Shown: positions 53,765-63,006 of the stretch, in pieces
Layout: the number at the start of each line of letters is the position of its first letter
Numbering within the stretch: the stretch's first letter is position 1
Source: Herbaspirillum rubrisubalbicans
GTDB taxonomy: Bacteria > Pseudomonadota > Gammaproteobacteria > Burkholderiales > Burkholderiaceae_D
Assembly: GCF_003719195.1 (NCBI RefSeq)
Contig: NZ_CP024996.1
Coordinates: 2,170,001-2,234,000, forward strand
Reading direction: 5' to 3'
Length of the DNA stretch: 64,000 nucleotides
Position numbers and translations under genes: made by a program
Notes under the pieces: generated by a model
What the model was told of the DNA's origin: nothing
The model's database searches: none
Seen by the model: only the letters and a program-made list of their open reading frames with translations

Positions 53765-54085
53765 TCAGGCCTGGCGGGCGCTGATCAGGGTCTTGACGGT
53801 ATCGATGAGGCCATTGGCGACTTTTTCCGGATCGATCTGGAAGGTGCCGTTGGCAATGGCGGCCTTGATTTCGGCCACTTTCTTGGCGTCGAAGCTGCTG
53901 CTGTTGCTGTTGACCTTGGTCTCCAGCGCCTGGTAGGTGCTGGACAGGCGCACGCTGTCCGAAGCAGCTGCGGCAGCAGGCGCGCCATTGCCGCTGGCAG
54001 CGCCGGCCTGGGCGTTGTTGCGAGTCTGGGTCTGCGTCTGCTCGGTGTTGAGGGCAGCGGATTTGAGGGCGTCGTTAACGTTCAC
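53765..54085 (-). CDS. flgM: Anti-sigma-28 factor FlgM
   Basis: The 106-residue protein has a disordered Gln/Thr/Ala-rich N-half and the FlgM C-half VRLSSTYQALETKV, FDAKKVAEIKAAIANGTFQID and KVANGLIDTVKTL, which binds FliA. It is exported through the finished hook, freeing FliA. A near-consensus sigma-28 promoter at 54137-54163 gives feedback. Confidence 0.94.
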   Translation of the reverse strand: MNVNDALKSAALNTEQTQTQTRNNAQAGAASGNGAPAAAAASDSVRLSSTYQALETKVNSNSSSFDAKKVAEIKAAIANGTFQIDPEKVANGLIDTVKTLISARQA

Positions 54086-54136
54086 GGCAGTAGTCCTTGT
54101 AGGGTGGGGGCGCTTTGCACCCGCCTGTCGTATGGA

Positions 54137-54163
54137 TTATCGACCAATTCTGAGCAAACTTTA
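54137..54163 (-). promoter_or_regulatory. Sigma-28 promoter of flgM-flgN
   Basis: On the minus strand TAAAGTTT is followed by exactly 11 bases and GTCGATAA. The -35 matches the FliA consensus in full and the -10 in seven of eight. It lies about 50 bases before the flgM start. Confidence 0.9.
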
Positions 54164-54297
54164 ACATCCTGGGCCACAAAATGAAGAAATGCCGGAAATT
54201 TTCTTCACATCTTCCCCGGTAAGCCATTCGGGAGTGGCTCCGTGCCGCCCGGCCCGGAAAATTACTTCATATCAATGGCCCAGCGGCATCAGCCGGC

Positions 54298-55035
54298 TCA
54301 ATAATTGATTTCCAGGATCCCGCCGGCCTTGGCAATGCCGCTGACCACCTGGCCGGCCGCCGTGCGGGCCTGGGCCATCTGGCCCTCGTTGGCATTGGTC
54401 AGGGCACGTGCCTCGGTAGAAATCTGGAAGCCCGGACCATTGGAGACGACCCGTACCGGCTGGCCTTGCTGCACCACCCGTTGGTTGCGGATGGTATCCA
54501 TGCGCAGCGGGGTGCCGGCGCGCAGGGACATGTTGGCCACGCGCCCGATGGCCTGCGACTCTTCGGTCAGCACGCCGCTGGGCAAGGCCGACATGTCGCC
54601 ACGGATGCGGGTGATGTCGCTGGCGCTGATGGTCTGGCCTTGGGCCAGTGGCACGGCCGCCACCAGGTAGTCCGAGATCACTTGCACATTGGCGCGCAGG
54701 TAAATGGTCCAGGGCGAGGGGGCGATGCACTTGACGCCCACCGTGGTGCGACCGAACAGGCGCCCGCCATTAGGCATGAAGGCTTGTGGTTCCAGGCAAC
54801 TGGCCAGGGTCAGGCGCGGATCGGCTGGATCAATGGTGACGGTGACGCTGCCGGGCAAGCCAGAAGTCTGGCTTTTCAGGAATTGCTCGGCAACCTGTTG
54901 CACGACTTGCAAGTCCTGCTTTTGCGGGGTGTTGGGGTCGTTTTGCGCCAGGGCAGGCGAGAACTGTCCCAAGCTGCCGCACAACAGGAGCAGGGCGGCC
55001 AGGGCGGGGCGCAGGGCGCGGAGAAGGTGTTTCAT
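54298..55035 (-). CDS. flgA: P-ring assembly chaperone FlgA
   Basis: The 245-residue periplasmic protein has a signal peptide ending near ALA-Q (residues 29-31). The C-terminal SAF/FlgA domain shows YLRANVQVISDYLVAAVPLAQGQTI, the MDTIRNQRVVQQGQPVRVV segment and an end like GILEINY. It assists FlgI polymerisation around the rod. It is divergent from flgB across 218 bases. Confidence 0.93.
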   Translation of the reverse strand: MKHLLRALRPALAALLLLCGSLGQFSPALAQNDPNTPQKQDLQVVQQVAEQFLKSQTSGLPGSVTVTIDPADPRLTLASCLEPQAFMPNGGRLFGRTTVGVKCIAPSPWTIYLRANVQVISDYLVAAVPLAQGQTISASDITRIRGDMSALPSGVLTEESQAIGRVANMSLRAGTPLRMDTIRNQRVVQQGQPVRVVSNGPGFQISTEARALTNANEGQMAQARTAAGQVVSGIAKAGGILEINY

Positions 55036-55253
55036 TTGTGCAACTTGCCGGTGAGGGTACAGCGGATCTTGGCAGCCATGTTACTTCGCGCGCGTGAGGT
55101 CAAAAGCGCAAACAGGGGAGGCTTTTCTCTCTTTATCGCCCCTTAGGTTCCTCAGGGCAAACGTATGATCAAGCCTACGTAATTCCATCATCGGCGCAGT
55201 GCGCGACCTGCTCAGGCAGGTGCGGAGCGGCGCCGGTTTTTCCGGAGGACCTG

Positions 55254-55682
55254 ATGGTCTCTAAGCTCGACGATTACTTCCGTTTCAACGAGTTGGCGCT
55301 GAACCTGCGGGCCCAGCGCCAGCAGGTACTGGCATCCAACATCGCCAACGCGGATACGCCCAACTACAAGGCGCGTGACGTCAACTTTGCCGATGCGCTC
55401 AAGAACGCGCTGGACAACAAGACCACCGCCATGCCGCCGCTGCAACTGGAGCGCACCTCGGCGGCCCACGTGGCCGGCACGGCGCCCGACAACGGTCCGG
55501 GCAGCATCGGCGGTACGGCCTTGCAGTACCGCACGCCGGCGCAGGGCAGTGTGGATGGCAATACGGTCGATCTGGATGTGGAACGCAATGAATTCGTCGA
55601 CAACGGCATCCGCTATGAAGCCGGCGTCACTGCCGTGAACGGCCAGATCAAGGCCATGATGAACGCCATCCAACCGGGTTGA
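55254..55682 (+). CDS. flgB: Proximal rod protein FlgB
   Basis: The 142-residue protein starts after GGAGG with MVSKLDDYFRFNELALNLR. It has the rod/hook signature [23 protein letters not shown] and the C-terminal helix of FlgB (VTAVNGQIKAMMNAIQ). It is the first gene of the flgB-flgJ block and builds the proximal rod in the periplasm after export by the FlhA/FlhB machine. Confidence 0.96.
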   Translation: MVSKLDDYFRFNELALNLRAQRQQVLASNIANADTPNYKARDVNFADALKNALDNKTTAMPPLQLERTSAAHVAGTAPDNGPGSIGGTALQYRTPAQGSVDGNTVDLDVERNEFVDNGIRYEAGVTAVNGQIKAMMNAIQPG

Positions 55683-55688
55683 TAAGCC

Positions 55689-56093
55689 ATGTCCCTTTCC
55701 AATATCTTCAATGTGGCCGGTTCGGCCATGAGCGCCCAGGCCCAGCGCCTCAATGCCACGGCCAGCAACATCGCCAACGCCGACAGCGCCACCAGCCCCG
55801 ACGGTACGCCCTACAAGGCCAAGCAGGTGGTGTTCCAGGCCATTCCTGTGGGTGACGTCAAGGATAGCGGCGTGAAGGTGGCTGCCGTGGTCGAGGACCA
55901 GGCGCCGCCCAAGCTGGTCTACGACCCCAAGCACCCGCTGGCCGATGGCAATGGCTATGTGGCCATGCCCAACGTCAATCCGGTCGAGGAAATGGTCAAC
56001 ATGATCTCGGCTTCCCGTTCCTACCAGACCAACGTGGAAACGATGAATACGGCCAAGGCCATGCTGGTCAAGACCCTTACCATCGGACAATAA
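55689..56093 (+). CDS. flgC: Proximal rod protein FlgC
   Basis: The 134-residue protein has the N-terminal [19 protein letters not shown] motif and the C-terminal [28 protein letters not shown] helix shared by rod and hook proteins. It is six bases downstream of flgB. The length matches the family. Confidence 0.96.
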   Translation: MSLSNIFNVAGSAMSAQAQRLNATASNIANADSATSPDGTPYKAKQVVFQAIPVGDVKDSGVKVAAVVEDQAPPKLVYDPKHPLADGNGYVAMPNVNPVEEMVNMISASRSYQTNVETMNTAKAMLVKTLTIGQ

Positions 56094-56107
56094 ACAGGAC
56101 TCCCATC

Positions 56108-56830
56108 ATGGCCATCGTCTCCAATGACCTGCTCGGCGCAATGAACGGTGCGAGCAGCACTTCCAGTACCAGCAGTTCTTCCAGCCTCGACAACAACAGC
56201 CCGGATGCGATCCAGAACCGCTTCCTGACGCTGCTGATTGCGCAGATGAAGAATCAGGATCCCAGCAACCCGATGGACAACTCGCAGCTGACCAGCCAGA
56301 TGGCCCAGTTGTCGACGGTCTCGGGCATCAGCCAGTTGAACAACTCGCTGTCCACGCTGATGAGCAGCATCAATTCCTCGCAAGCGCTGTCCACGGCCAA
56401 CATGATCGGCCACAGCGTGCTGGCACCGGGCAACAGCATCCAGTTGATGAGCGACACCAGCAAGGATGCCAACGGCAACGATGTCACCAGCCAGAAGGCG
56501 GTGCTGGGCGTGAACCTGTCCGGCACGGCTTCTTCGGTGATCGTCACCATCAAGGACTCCACCGGCGCCGTGGTGCACACCACCGATCTCGGTACCCAGG
56601 CAGCAGGTGCCGTCCCGGTGATCTGGGATGGCAGCAATGACTCGGGTGGCAAGGCCCCCGATGGCAAGTACACCTTCACCGTCAGCGCCTCCAACAATGG
56701 CACCGCAGTGGCGGCCACGGCGCTGTCTTTCGGCACCGTCTCCAGCGTCTCGACGGCCGCGGACGGCGTCAAGCTCAATGTCACCAACGTCGGCACCATC
56801 AAGCCGACCGACGTGGTGCAGATTCTTTAA
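56108..56830 (+). CDS. flgD: Hook capping protein FlgD
   Basis: The 240-residue protein starts with a Ser/Thr-rich tract and then the FlgD signature FLTLLIAQMKNQDPSNPMDNSQLTSQMAQLSTVSGI. A FlgD Ig-like and Tudor-like region follows (VPVIWDGSNDSGGKAPDGKYTFTV). It caps the growing hook and leaves on completion. The order flgC-flgD-flgE is standard. Confidence 0.96.
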   Translation: MAIVSNDLLGAMNGASSTSSTSSSSSLDNNSPDAIQNRFLTLLIAQMKNQDPSNPMDNSQLTSQMAQLSTVSGISQLNNSLSTLMSSINSSQALSTANMIGHSVLAPGNSIQLMSDTSKDANGNDVTSQKAVLGVNLSGTASSVIVTIKDSTGAVVHTTDLGTQAAGAVPVIWDGSNDSGGKAPDGKYTFTVSASNNGTAVAATALSFGTVSSVSTAADGVKLNVTNVGTIKPTDVVQIL

Positions 56831-56869
56831 TCGTTATTACCGACATCTGTCGCAACAAGGGGGTATCTC

Positions 56870-58159
56870 ATGAGTTTTCAACAAGGCCTGAGCGGGCTCA
56901 ACGGCGCAGCCAAGAGCCTGGACGTCATCGGTAATAACGTGGCCAACGCCAGCACGGTGGGTTTCAAGCAGTCGCAGACCCAGTTTGCCGACATGTACGC
57001 CAATTCCATGAACCGTTCCGGCAACTCGCCGGTGGGCATCGGCGTGACCGTGGCCGACGTGTCGCAACAATTCACTCAAGGCAATATCACCTCGTCCAAT
57101 AACCCGCTGGATATCGCCATCAATGGTGACGGTTTCTTCCAGGTGTCGTCTTCCCTGACCAACCAGTCGCCGATGTATGGCCGCAATGGCCAGTTCCAGC
57201 TGGACAAGAACGGTTACATCGTCAATCCCAGCATGAATGGCGCCTACCTGATGGGCTGGGCTGCCGGCGCCTCGGGCGGTGACCCGGTGGCGCTGCAGAT
57301 CGATACCTCCTCGATTCCTGCCACCACCACCACCACCATCAATACCAAGGTCAATCTGGATTCGCGCTCGCCCAATATTCCGACCACCACGGTCTTCAAC
57401 GCCAACGATCCGACCACCTATACCAATTCGACCGGCGTCACGATTTACGACAGCCTGGGCAATCCCTATAGCGTGCAGACCTACTACGTCAAGAACCCGC
57501 CCAATACGGCGGTCACCCCACCCACCACGACCTGGGACGTGTACGCCAAGGTCGGCAGCAACACCCTGGTGACTACCTCGGGCGGCACCACGCCGCTGAA
57601 GCTGGGTTCGATGACCTTCAACTCGACCGGTGCGCTGGTCAGCGGTGGCTCCATGACCATCGACCTCACGTCGGCTGGCCCCAATGCCAACATTGCAGCC
57701 GGTGGCGGCAACTTCGCCAGTACCATCGCTCTGAACTATGCCGGTAGTACCCAGACCGGTTCGGCCTTCGTGAACCTGGCACAGAACCAGGACGGTATGC
57801 CCCCGGGCACGCTGTCGAGCTTCTCGATCGACAAGGATGGCACTATCGTCGGTTCCTACAGCAACCAGCAGACCAAGAACCTGGGCAACGTGGTGCTGGT
57901 CAACTTCGCCAATCCCAACGGCCTGCAGCCACTTGGCAACAACCTGTACCAGGCTACCGGTGCGGCCGGCAGTCCGCTGGTGGGCAAGCCCAGCACCGGT
58001 ACCTTTGGTACCCTGCAGGCGCGTGCGGTGGAAGACTCCAACGTCGACCTGACTGCCGAGCTGGTCAACATGATCGTGGCCCAGCGTGTCTACCAAGCCA
58101 ACTCGCAGACCATCAAGGTGCAGGACACCGTGCTGCAGACTCTGGTCAGCCTGCGCTGA
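56870..58159 (+). CDS. flgE: Flagellar hook protein FlgE
   Basis: The 429-residue protein has the N-terminal MSFQQGLSGLNGAAKSLDVIGNNVANASTVGFKQS and the C-terminal VDLTAELVNMIVAQRVYQANSQTIKVQDTVLQTLV helices that form the hook tube, with a Thr-rich variable surface domain between. It is exported and polymerised under FlgD. AGGGGG precedes the ATG. Confidence 0.96.
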   Translation: MSFQQGLSGLNGAAKSLDVIGNNVANASTVGFKQSQTQFADMYANSMNRSGNSPVGIGVTVADVSQQFTQGNITSSNNPLDIAINGDGFFQVSSSLTNQSPMYGRNGQFQLDKNGYIVNPSMNGAYLMGWAAGASGGDPVALQIDTSSIPATTTTTINTKVNLDSRSPNIPTTTVFNANDPTTYTNSTGVTIYDSLGNPYSVQTYYVKNPPNTAVTPPTTTWDVYAKVGSNTLVTTSGGTTPLKLGSMTFNSTGALVSGGSMTIDLTSAGPNANIAAGGGNFASTIALNYAGSTQTGSAFVNLAQNQDGMPPGTLSSFSIDKDGTIVGSYSNQQTKNLGNVVLVNFANPNGLQPLGNNLYQATGAAGSPLVGKPSTGTFGTLQARAVEDSNVDLTAELVNMIVAQRVYQANSQTIKVQDTVLQTLVSLR

Positions 58160-58249
58160 TAGCAGCCGTATGTATCAAGGCTGCCGGCGTCGCCGGTGGC
58201 CGGTTTCAATCGGTGGCGCCGGGGGTTGGCGCCACATCAAAGGGGTTTT

Positions 58250-58987
58250 ATGGATCGTCTGGTCTATACAGCGATGTCGGGCGCCAAGCACACGCTTGAG
58301 CAACAAGCCAGCGCCAGCAACAACCTGGCTAATGCTACGACTACGGGTTTTCGCGCCCAATTGAATACCTTCCGTTCGGCGCCGGTAGTGGGGGAAGGCT
58401 TGCCGACGCGTGCCTTCGTGGTCGATTCCACAGCGGGTAGCGATTTTTCCCAGGGGCCGATCCAGGATACCGGGCGCGCACTGGACGTGGCGGTGCAGGG
58501 CCGTGGCTGGATCGCGGTGCAGACCGCCGATGGCGGCGAAGCCTACACCCGCAACGGCAGCTTCAAGATCAACGAGAACGGCATCCTGCAGACTCAGAAC
58601 GGCCAGTCCGTGCAGGGTGACGGTGGTCCGATCACCATTCCGCCCGACACCACGGTGGCCATTGCGGCCGATGGCACGGTGTCGTCGATTCCGACCAACG
58701 GCATTCCCAACGCGGTCAACGTGCTGGGTCGCATCAAGCTGGTCAACCCGGATGAGAAAAACCTGCAGCGCGGTGACGATGGCCTGTTTCGCACCATCAC
58801 CGGTGCGGCCCAGCCCGACGCCAATGTTCGCCTGGCCAGCGGAGCGCTGGAAGGCAGTAACGTCAACGTGGTGGAGGCGATGGTCAACATGATCAACCTG
58901 TCGCGCCAGTTCGAGATGAACATGAAGGTGATCCAGACTGCCGAAGGCGATGCGTCCAAGGCGACGTCGATCCTGTCGCTGTCCTGA
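58250..58987 (+). CDS. flgF: Distal rod protein FlgF
   Basis: AGGGG upstream and the family start MDRLVYTAMSGAKHTLEQQ select ATG 58250. The 245-residue rod protein has the N-terminal SNNLANATTTGFRAQ and C-terminal LEGSNVNVVEAMVNMINLSRQFEMNMKVIQ. It shows the RGWIAVQTADGGEAYTRNG core shared with FlgG. Confidence 0.95.
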   Translation: MDRLVYTAMSGAKHTLEQQASASNNLANATTTGFRAQLNTFRSAPVVGEGLPTRAFVVDSTAGSDFSQGPIQDTGRALDVAVQGRGWIAVQTADGGEAYTRNGSFKINENGILQTQNGQSVQGDGGPITIPPDTTVAIAADGTVSSIPTNGIPNAVNVLGRIKLVNPDEKNLQRGDDGLFRTITGAAQPDANVRLASGALEGSNVNVVEAMVNMINLSRQFEMNMKVIQTAEGDASKATSILSLS

Positions 58988-59063
58988 TGCTGCCTAAGCA
59001 CTTGCTCACGCACCTGAACAACCGATGCACCCGCAGCGCAAGCGCTGATTACCGGAGAAACAA

Positions 59064-59846
59064 ATGATTCGTTCCCTGTGGATTTCCAAGACTGGCCTGG
59101 ATGCGCAACAGACGCAACTGGACGTGATCTCCAACAACCTGGCCAACGTCAGCACCAACGGTTTCAAGCGTTCGCGCGCCGTCTTCGAAGACCTGCTGTA
59201 CCAGACCGTGCGTCAACCCGGTGCCCAGTCCTCGCAGCAGACGCAATTGCCCTCGGGCCTGCAGATCGGCACCGGCGTGCGTCCGGTGGCAACCGAACGC
59301 ATCTTCACCCAAGGCAACGTCAACCAGACCAACAATGACAAGGATCTGGCGATCCAGGGCAATGGTTTCTTCCAGATCCTGCTGCCGGACGGCACCACCG
59401 CCTATACCCGCGACGGTTCCTTCCAGACCGATAATCAGGGCCAACTGGTGACCTCCAGCGGCTACACCCTGCAGCCACCGATCACCGTGCCGCTCAATAC
59501 CACCAAGCTGACCGTGGGCCGTGATGGTACGGTCTCGATCATGCAGGCCGGTTCGACCGCCACCACCCAGATCGGTACGATCCAGGTCGCCACCTTCATC
59601 AACCCGGCTGGCCTGGAAAGCCGTGGTGAAAACCTGTACGTGGAAACCGCCGCCTCCGGCACGCCCAACCCCAACACCCCGGGCACCAACGGTGCCGGCG
59701 CGCTGTGGCAGGGTTACGTGGAAACCTCCAACGTCAACGTGGTGGAAGAACTGGTCAATATGATCCAGACCCAGCGCGCCTACGAAATCAACAGCAAGGC
59801 CATCACCACTTCCGACCAGATGCTGGCCAAGATTTCGCAGCTCTGA
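59064..59846 (+). CDS. flgG: Distal rod protein FlgG
   Basis: The 260-residue protein is typical Flg[49 protein letters not shown] and the C-terminal [29 protein letters not shown]. It includes the FlgG-specific RSRAVFEDL segment that sets the straight rod apart from the curved hook. CCGGAGAAA precedes the ATG. Confidence 0.97.
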   Translation: MIRSLWISKTGLDAQQTQLDVISNNLANVSTNGFKRSRAVFEDLLYQTVRQPGAQSSQQTQLPSGLQIGTGVRPVATERIFTQGNVNQTNNDKDLAIQGNGFFQILLPDGTTAYTRDGSFQTDNQGQLVTSSGYTLQPPITVPLNTTKLTVGRDGTVSIMQAGSTATTQIGTIQVATFINPAGLESRGENLYVETAASGTPNPNTPGTNGAGALWQGYVETSNVNVVEELVNMIQTQRAYEINSKAITTSDQMLAKISQL

Positions 59847-59944
59847 GGCGGTAGCGCATTACAGCTATAGCAGCAGAGGCAGCAGGGCAGGGATGTGGTT
59901 TCATTGAACAAGGTAGTGGGTAGTAGAAGAAGGACGAGGCAGAA

Positions 59945-60604
59945 ATGAAGAACACGCTGAAATTGGCCACCATCGCGGGGGTATTGGCTGTCACCGGTTG
60001 CACCACCGTGCCCGACAGCATCGTGACCGGTCCCAAGACGGCGCGTCCGCAGCCGGCTTCCTACGCCCCGCCGACCTCGGGTGCGATCTTCCAGTCGGCG
60101 GTCTATCGTCCGTTGCTGGAAGACCGTCGTGCGCGCCTGGTGGGCGACACCTTGACCATCGTCATCAACGAGAAGACCAGTGCCGGCAAGTCAGCCGCCA
60201 GCTCGGCCAGCAAGACCGGTGCCGTGGCTTCGCCGGCACCGACTATCTTCGGTACCTCGATCAAGGAACTGTCGGCCAATGGCAGTTCCTCGGCCAAGTT
60301 CGACGACAAGGGCGCCACCACCTCCAGCAACACCTTCACCGGCACCATTGGCGTGACCGTGGTGGAAGTGCTGCCCAATGGCAACCTGGTGGTCTCGGGT
60401 GAAAAGCAGGTGGCGCTGGACAAGGGCGTGGAATACGTACGCTTCTCCGGTACCGTCAGCCCCGACAACATCCAGACCGGCAATACCGTTTCCTCCACCC
60501 TGGTGGCAGACGCCAAGGTGGAATACCGTACCAACACCCGGGTGGACATGGCTGACTTCATGTCTTCGCTGGGCCGATTCTTCTTCAGCGTTTCTCCTTT
60601 CTGA
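59945..60604 (+). CDS. flgH: L-ring lipoprotein FlgH
   Basis: The 219-residue protein has a lipobox LAVTGC, the FlgH sequence GAIFQSAVYRPLLEDRRARLVGDTLTIVINEKTSA and the C-terminal MADFMSSLGRFFFSVSPF. It forms the outer-membrane L-ring around the rod. Its stop overlaps an ATG of the flgI frame. Confidence 0.96.
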   Translation: MKNTLKLATIAGVLAVTGCTTVPDSIVTGPKTARPQPASYAPPTSGAIFQSAVYRPLLEDRRARLVGDTLTIVINEKTSAGKSAASSASKTGAVASPAPTIFGTSIKELSANGSSSAKFDDKGATTSSNTFTGTIGVTVVEVLPNGNLVVSGEKQVALDKGVEYVRFSGTVSPDNIQTGNTVSSTLVADAKVEYRTNTRVDMADFMSSLGRFFFSVSPF

Positions 60605-60618
60605 TGTGGAGTAGTGCA

Positions 60619-61773
60619 ATGACCCGGAAAGGATTTTTCGCCATGGATATGATCAGGATGGGCGGCAAGCTGCTCTCGGCGGCTGCCGTGGCAGCCTTGT
60701 GCCTGGCTGCTGCCGTGCCGGCCAACGCCGAGCGGCTCAAGGACTTGGCCAGCATCCAGGGCGTGCGGCAGAACCAGCTGGTCGGTTACGGCCTGGTGGT
60801 GGGTCTCGATGGCAGTGGTGACCAGACCACCCAGACCCCCTTCACCGTGCAAAGCGTCATCAGCATGTTGCAGCAGTTGGGCGTGAACGTGCCCACCGGT
60901 ACCAGCAGCAATATGCAGTTGAAGAACGTGGCGGCGGCCATGGTCACGGCGACCCTGCCGGCCTTCGCCCAGCCCGGTCAACTCATCGATGTGACGGTTT
61001 CTTCCATCGGTAACGCCAAGAGCATTCGCGGCGGCACTCTGTTGATGGCTCCTCTGAAGGGTGCTGACGGCCAGATCTATGCGATTGCCCAGGGCAACAT
61101 CGTCATCGGTGGGGCCGGTGGTTCGGCCGCCGGTAGCAGTACCATCATCAACCAATTGTCGGCCGGTCGTATCTCTGGGGGCGCCACGGTAGAACGCGCC
61201 GTGCCCAGTTCGCTGGGTGGCGGTGACATGGTGGTGCTGGAACTGAACGACAACGATTTCTCTACTGCCAGCCGGGTGGTGGATGCCTTGAACAAGCGTT
61301 TCGGCAGCGATACTGCGGTGGCTCAGGATGGTCGCGTGATCCGCGTGCGCGCACCCATTTCCAGTGGCGACCGTGTGGCCTTCCTGGGGGCACTGGAAAA
61401 CGTCGATGTCACCCCCGGCAAGCTGGCCGCCAAGGTGATCCTGAATGCCCGTACCGGCTCGGTGGTGATGAACCAGAGCGTGATGCTGGAGACTTGTGCG
61501 GTCTCGCACGGCAACCTGTCGGTGGTGATCCAGGCCGACAACGCGGTCAGCCAGCCCAATGCCTTGTCGGGTGGTCAGACAGCCGGGGTACAGAATGCCC
61601 AGGTCTCGATCAACAAGGAGCCGGGCAAGGTGATGCTGTTGAAGGGCGGTGCTTCGCTGGCCGATGTGGTCAAGGCGCTCAACGCTATCGGCGCCACGCC
61701 CCAGGATTTGCTGGCGATCCTGCAAGCCATGAAGGCGGCCGGTTCGCTGCGCGCCGAACTGGAAGTGATCTGA
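60619..61773 (+). CDS. flgI: P-ring protein FlgI
   Basis: GGAG at 60608-60611 favours ATG 60619; ATGs at 60604, 60643 and 60649 are in frame. The 384-residue precursor has a signal peptide ending PANA-E. The mature FlgI sequence includes RLKDLASIQGVRQNQLVGYGLVVGLDGSGDQT, QLGVNVP, MVTATLPAFAQPGQLIDVTVSSIGNA and ATPQDLLAILQAMKAAGSLRAELEVI. It forms the peptidoglycan-level P-ring with help from FlgA. Confidence 0.96.
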   Translation: MTRKGFFAMDMIRMGGKLLSAAAVAALCLAAAVPANAERLKDLASIQGVRQNQLVGYGLVVGLDGSGDQTTQTPFTVQSVISMLQQLGVNVPTGTSSNMQLKNVAAAMVTATLPAFAQPGQLIDVTVSSIGNAKSIRGGTLLMAPLKGADGQIYAIAQGNIVIGGAGGSAAGSSTIINQLSAGRISGGATVERAVPSSLGGGDMVVLELNDNDFSTASRVVDALNKRFGSDTAVAQDGRVIRVRAPISSGDRVAFLGALENVDVTPGKLAAKVILNARTGSVVMNQSVMLETCAVSHGNLSVVIQADNAVSQPNALSGGQTAGVQNAQVSINKEPGKVMLLKGGASLADVVKALNAIGATPQDLLAILQAMKAAGSLRAELEVI

Positions 61774-61860
61774 TGCTCTGATGTAACGGGACGGACCAGG
61801 CGGAGCGGTTTGCGATGGCTGCTCCGATCCAATAACAAACGCTCTCATCGAAGGTAATCC

Positions 61861-62835
61861 ATGCTCAACAAGATCAACCCATCCAATCCGACCGAGAGTC
61901 TGGCCGTCGATGCGAATGGGCTGAATGGCCTGCGCGAGGCGGCCAAGCAGAACTCGCCGGAGGCCATCAAGGGCGCGGCCAAGCAGTTCGAGGCCTTGTT
62001 CCTGAACATGGTCATGAAGAGTATGCGTGATGCCACGCCGCAAAACGGTCCCTTCGACAACGAGCAGACCAAGATGTTTACCTCCATGCTGGACCAGCAG
62101 TTGAGCCAGAGCCTGGCCCAGCGCGGGGTCGGTCTGGCCGATGTGTTGACGCGCCAGCTCTCGGCCTCCTTGCCCAAGAAGTTGCCTGATGCCCAGGACC
62201 TGGATGGTACTGGGCAGCCAGGTGAAGAGGGCGTGCCCATGGGCATTCCGCTGGTCAAGGACATGAGCGAAGCCGACCGCGCCAAGTTCATCCAGAGTTT
62301 TGCCAACCAGCAGGCGGCTGACAGTACCAATCAGGATGGTCGCAACAACAAGCAGCGTCGCAACTCCAACAAGCCGGCTCACGTGGAAGCCTTCCAGAAT
62401 CGCCTGCAGGCCGATGCCGAAATCGCCAGCAAGATCACTGGCATTCCGGCCAAGTTCATGCTGGCCCAGGCGGCGCTGGAAACCGGCTGGGGCAAGAAGG
62501 AAATCATCACCCGCGACGGCCGCTCGGCGCACAACCTGTTCGGCATCAAGGCCACCGGCAACTGGACCGGCAAGGTGGTCGAGGCCACCACCATCGAATA
62601 CATCAACGGCAAGCCGCAAAAGCGCGTGGAAAAATTCCGCGCCTACGATTCCTACGCGGACGCCTTCAAGGATTACGCCAACTTGCTGCGCAGTAACCCG
62701 CGCTACGAGAAGGTGCTGGCCAGCGCCCAGGATGCCCATGGCTTCGCCTACGGCTTGCAGCGCGCCGGTTATGCGACCGACCCGCATTATGCGGAAAAGC
62801 TCTCGCGTATCATCCGTCAGTCGCTGTCGGCCTGA
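61861..62835 (+). CDS. flgJ: Rod-capping peptidoglycan hydrolase FlgJ
   Basis: The 324-residue protein has the rod-cap domain (KQFEALFLNMVMKSMRDATP) in the first 100 residues. A linker with a Lys/Asn/Arg-rich patch (about 160-178) follows. The C-terminal part is a glucosaminidase-type domain with KFMLAQAALETGWGKKEI, HNLFGIKATGNWTG and the Tyr-rich YDSYADAFKDYANLL. It opens peptidoglycan for the rod. The bifunctional form is usual in beta- and gammaproteobacteria. Confidence 0.96.
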   Translation: MLNKINPSNPTESLAVDANGLNGLREAAKQNSPEAIKGAAKQFEALFLNMVMKSMRDATPQNGPFDNEQTKMFTSMLDQQLSQSLAQRGVGLADVLTRQLSASLPKKLPDAQDLDGTGQPGEEGVPMGIPLVKDMSEADRAKFIQSFANQQAADSTNQDGRNNKQRRNSNKPAHVEAFQNRLQADAEIASKITGIPAKFMLAQAALETGWGKKEIITRDGRSAHNLFGIKATGNWTGKVVEATTIEYINGKPQKRVEKFRAYDSYADAFKDYANLLRSNPRYEKVLASAQDAHGFAYGLQRAGYATDPHYAEKLSRIIRQSLSA

Positions 62836-62937
62836 TGCGCTGATTGCCTGAGGACGGCGCAATTGCCCATGGCCAAGGGCATGTCTGTACAGCAAGCTCA
62901 GCGGTGCTGGCCGGAAACAAAAATGATCAGGGCCATC

Positions 62938-62964
62938 TAAAGTTTTGGTCAATCCTGCCGTTGA
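62938..62964 (+). promoter_or_regulatory. Sigma-28 promoter of flgK
   Basis: TAAAGTTT (62938-62945), 11 bases, then GCCGTTGA (62957-62964): perfect -35 and spacing, six of eight in the -10. It lies about 40 bases before flgK, as expected for a late flagellar gene. Confidence 0.88.
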
Positions 62965-63006
62965 CTTGGTTATTCCGCTAAAAGCTTTCAGGGACGACAA
63001 CCTAGC

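Noticed and set aside
55064..55079. Sigma-54-like site before flgB (TGGCAG-N5-TTAC)
   Set aside because: The conserved G of the -12 element is A, and no enhancer-type regulator is known from the window.
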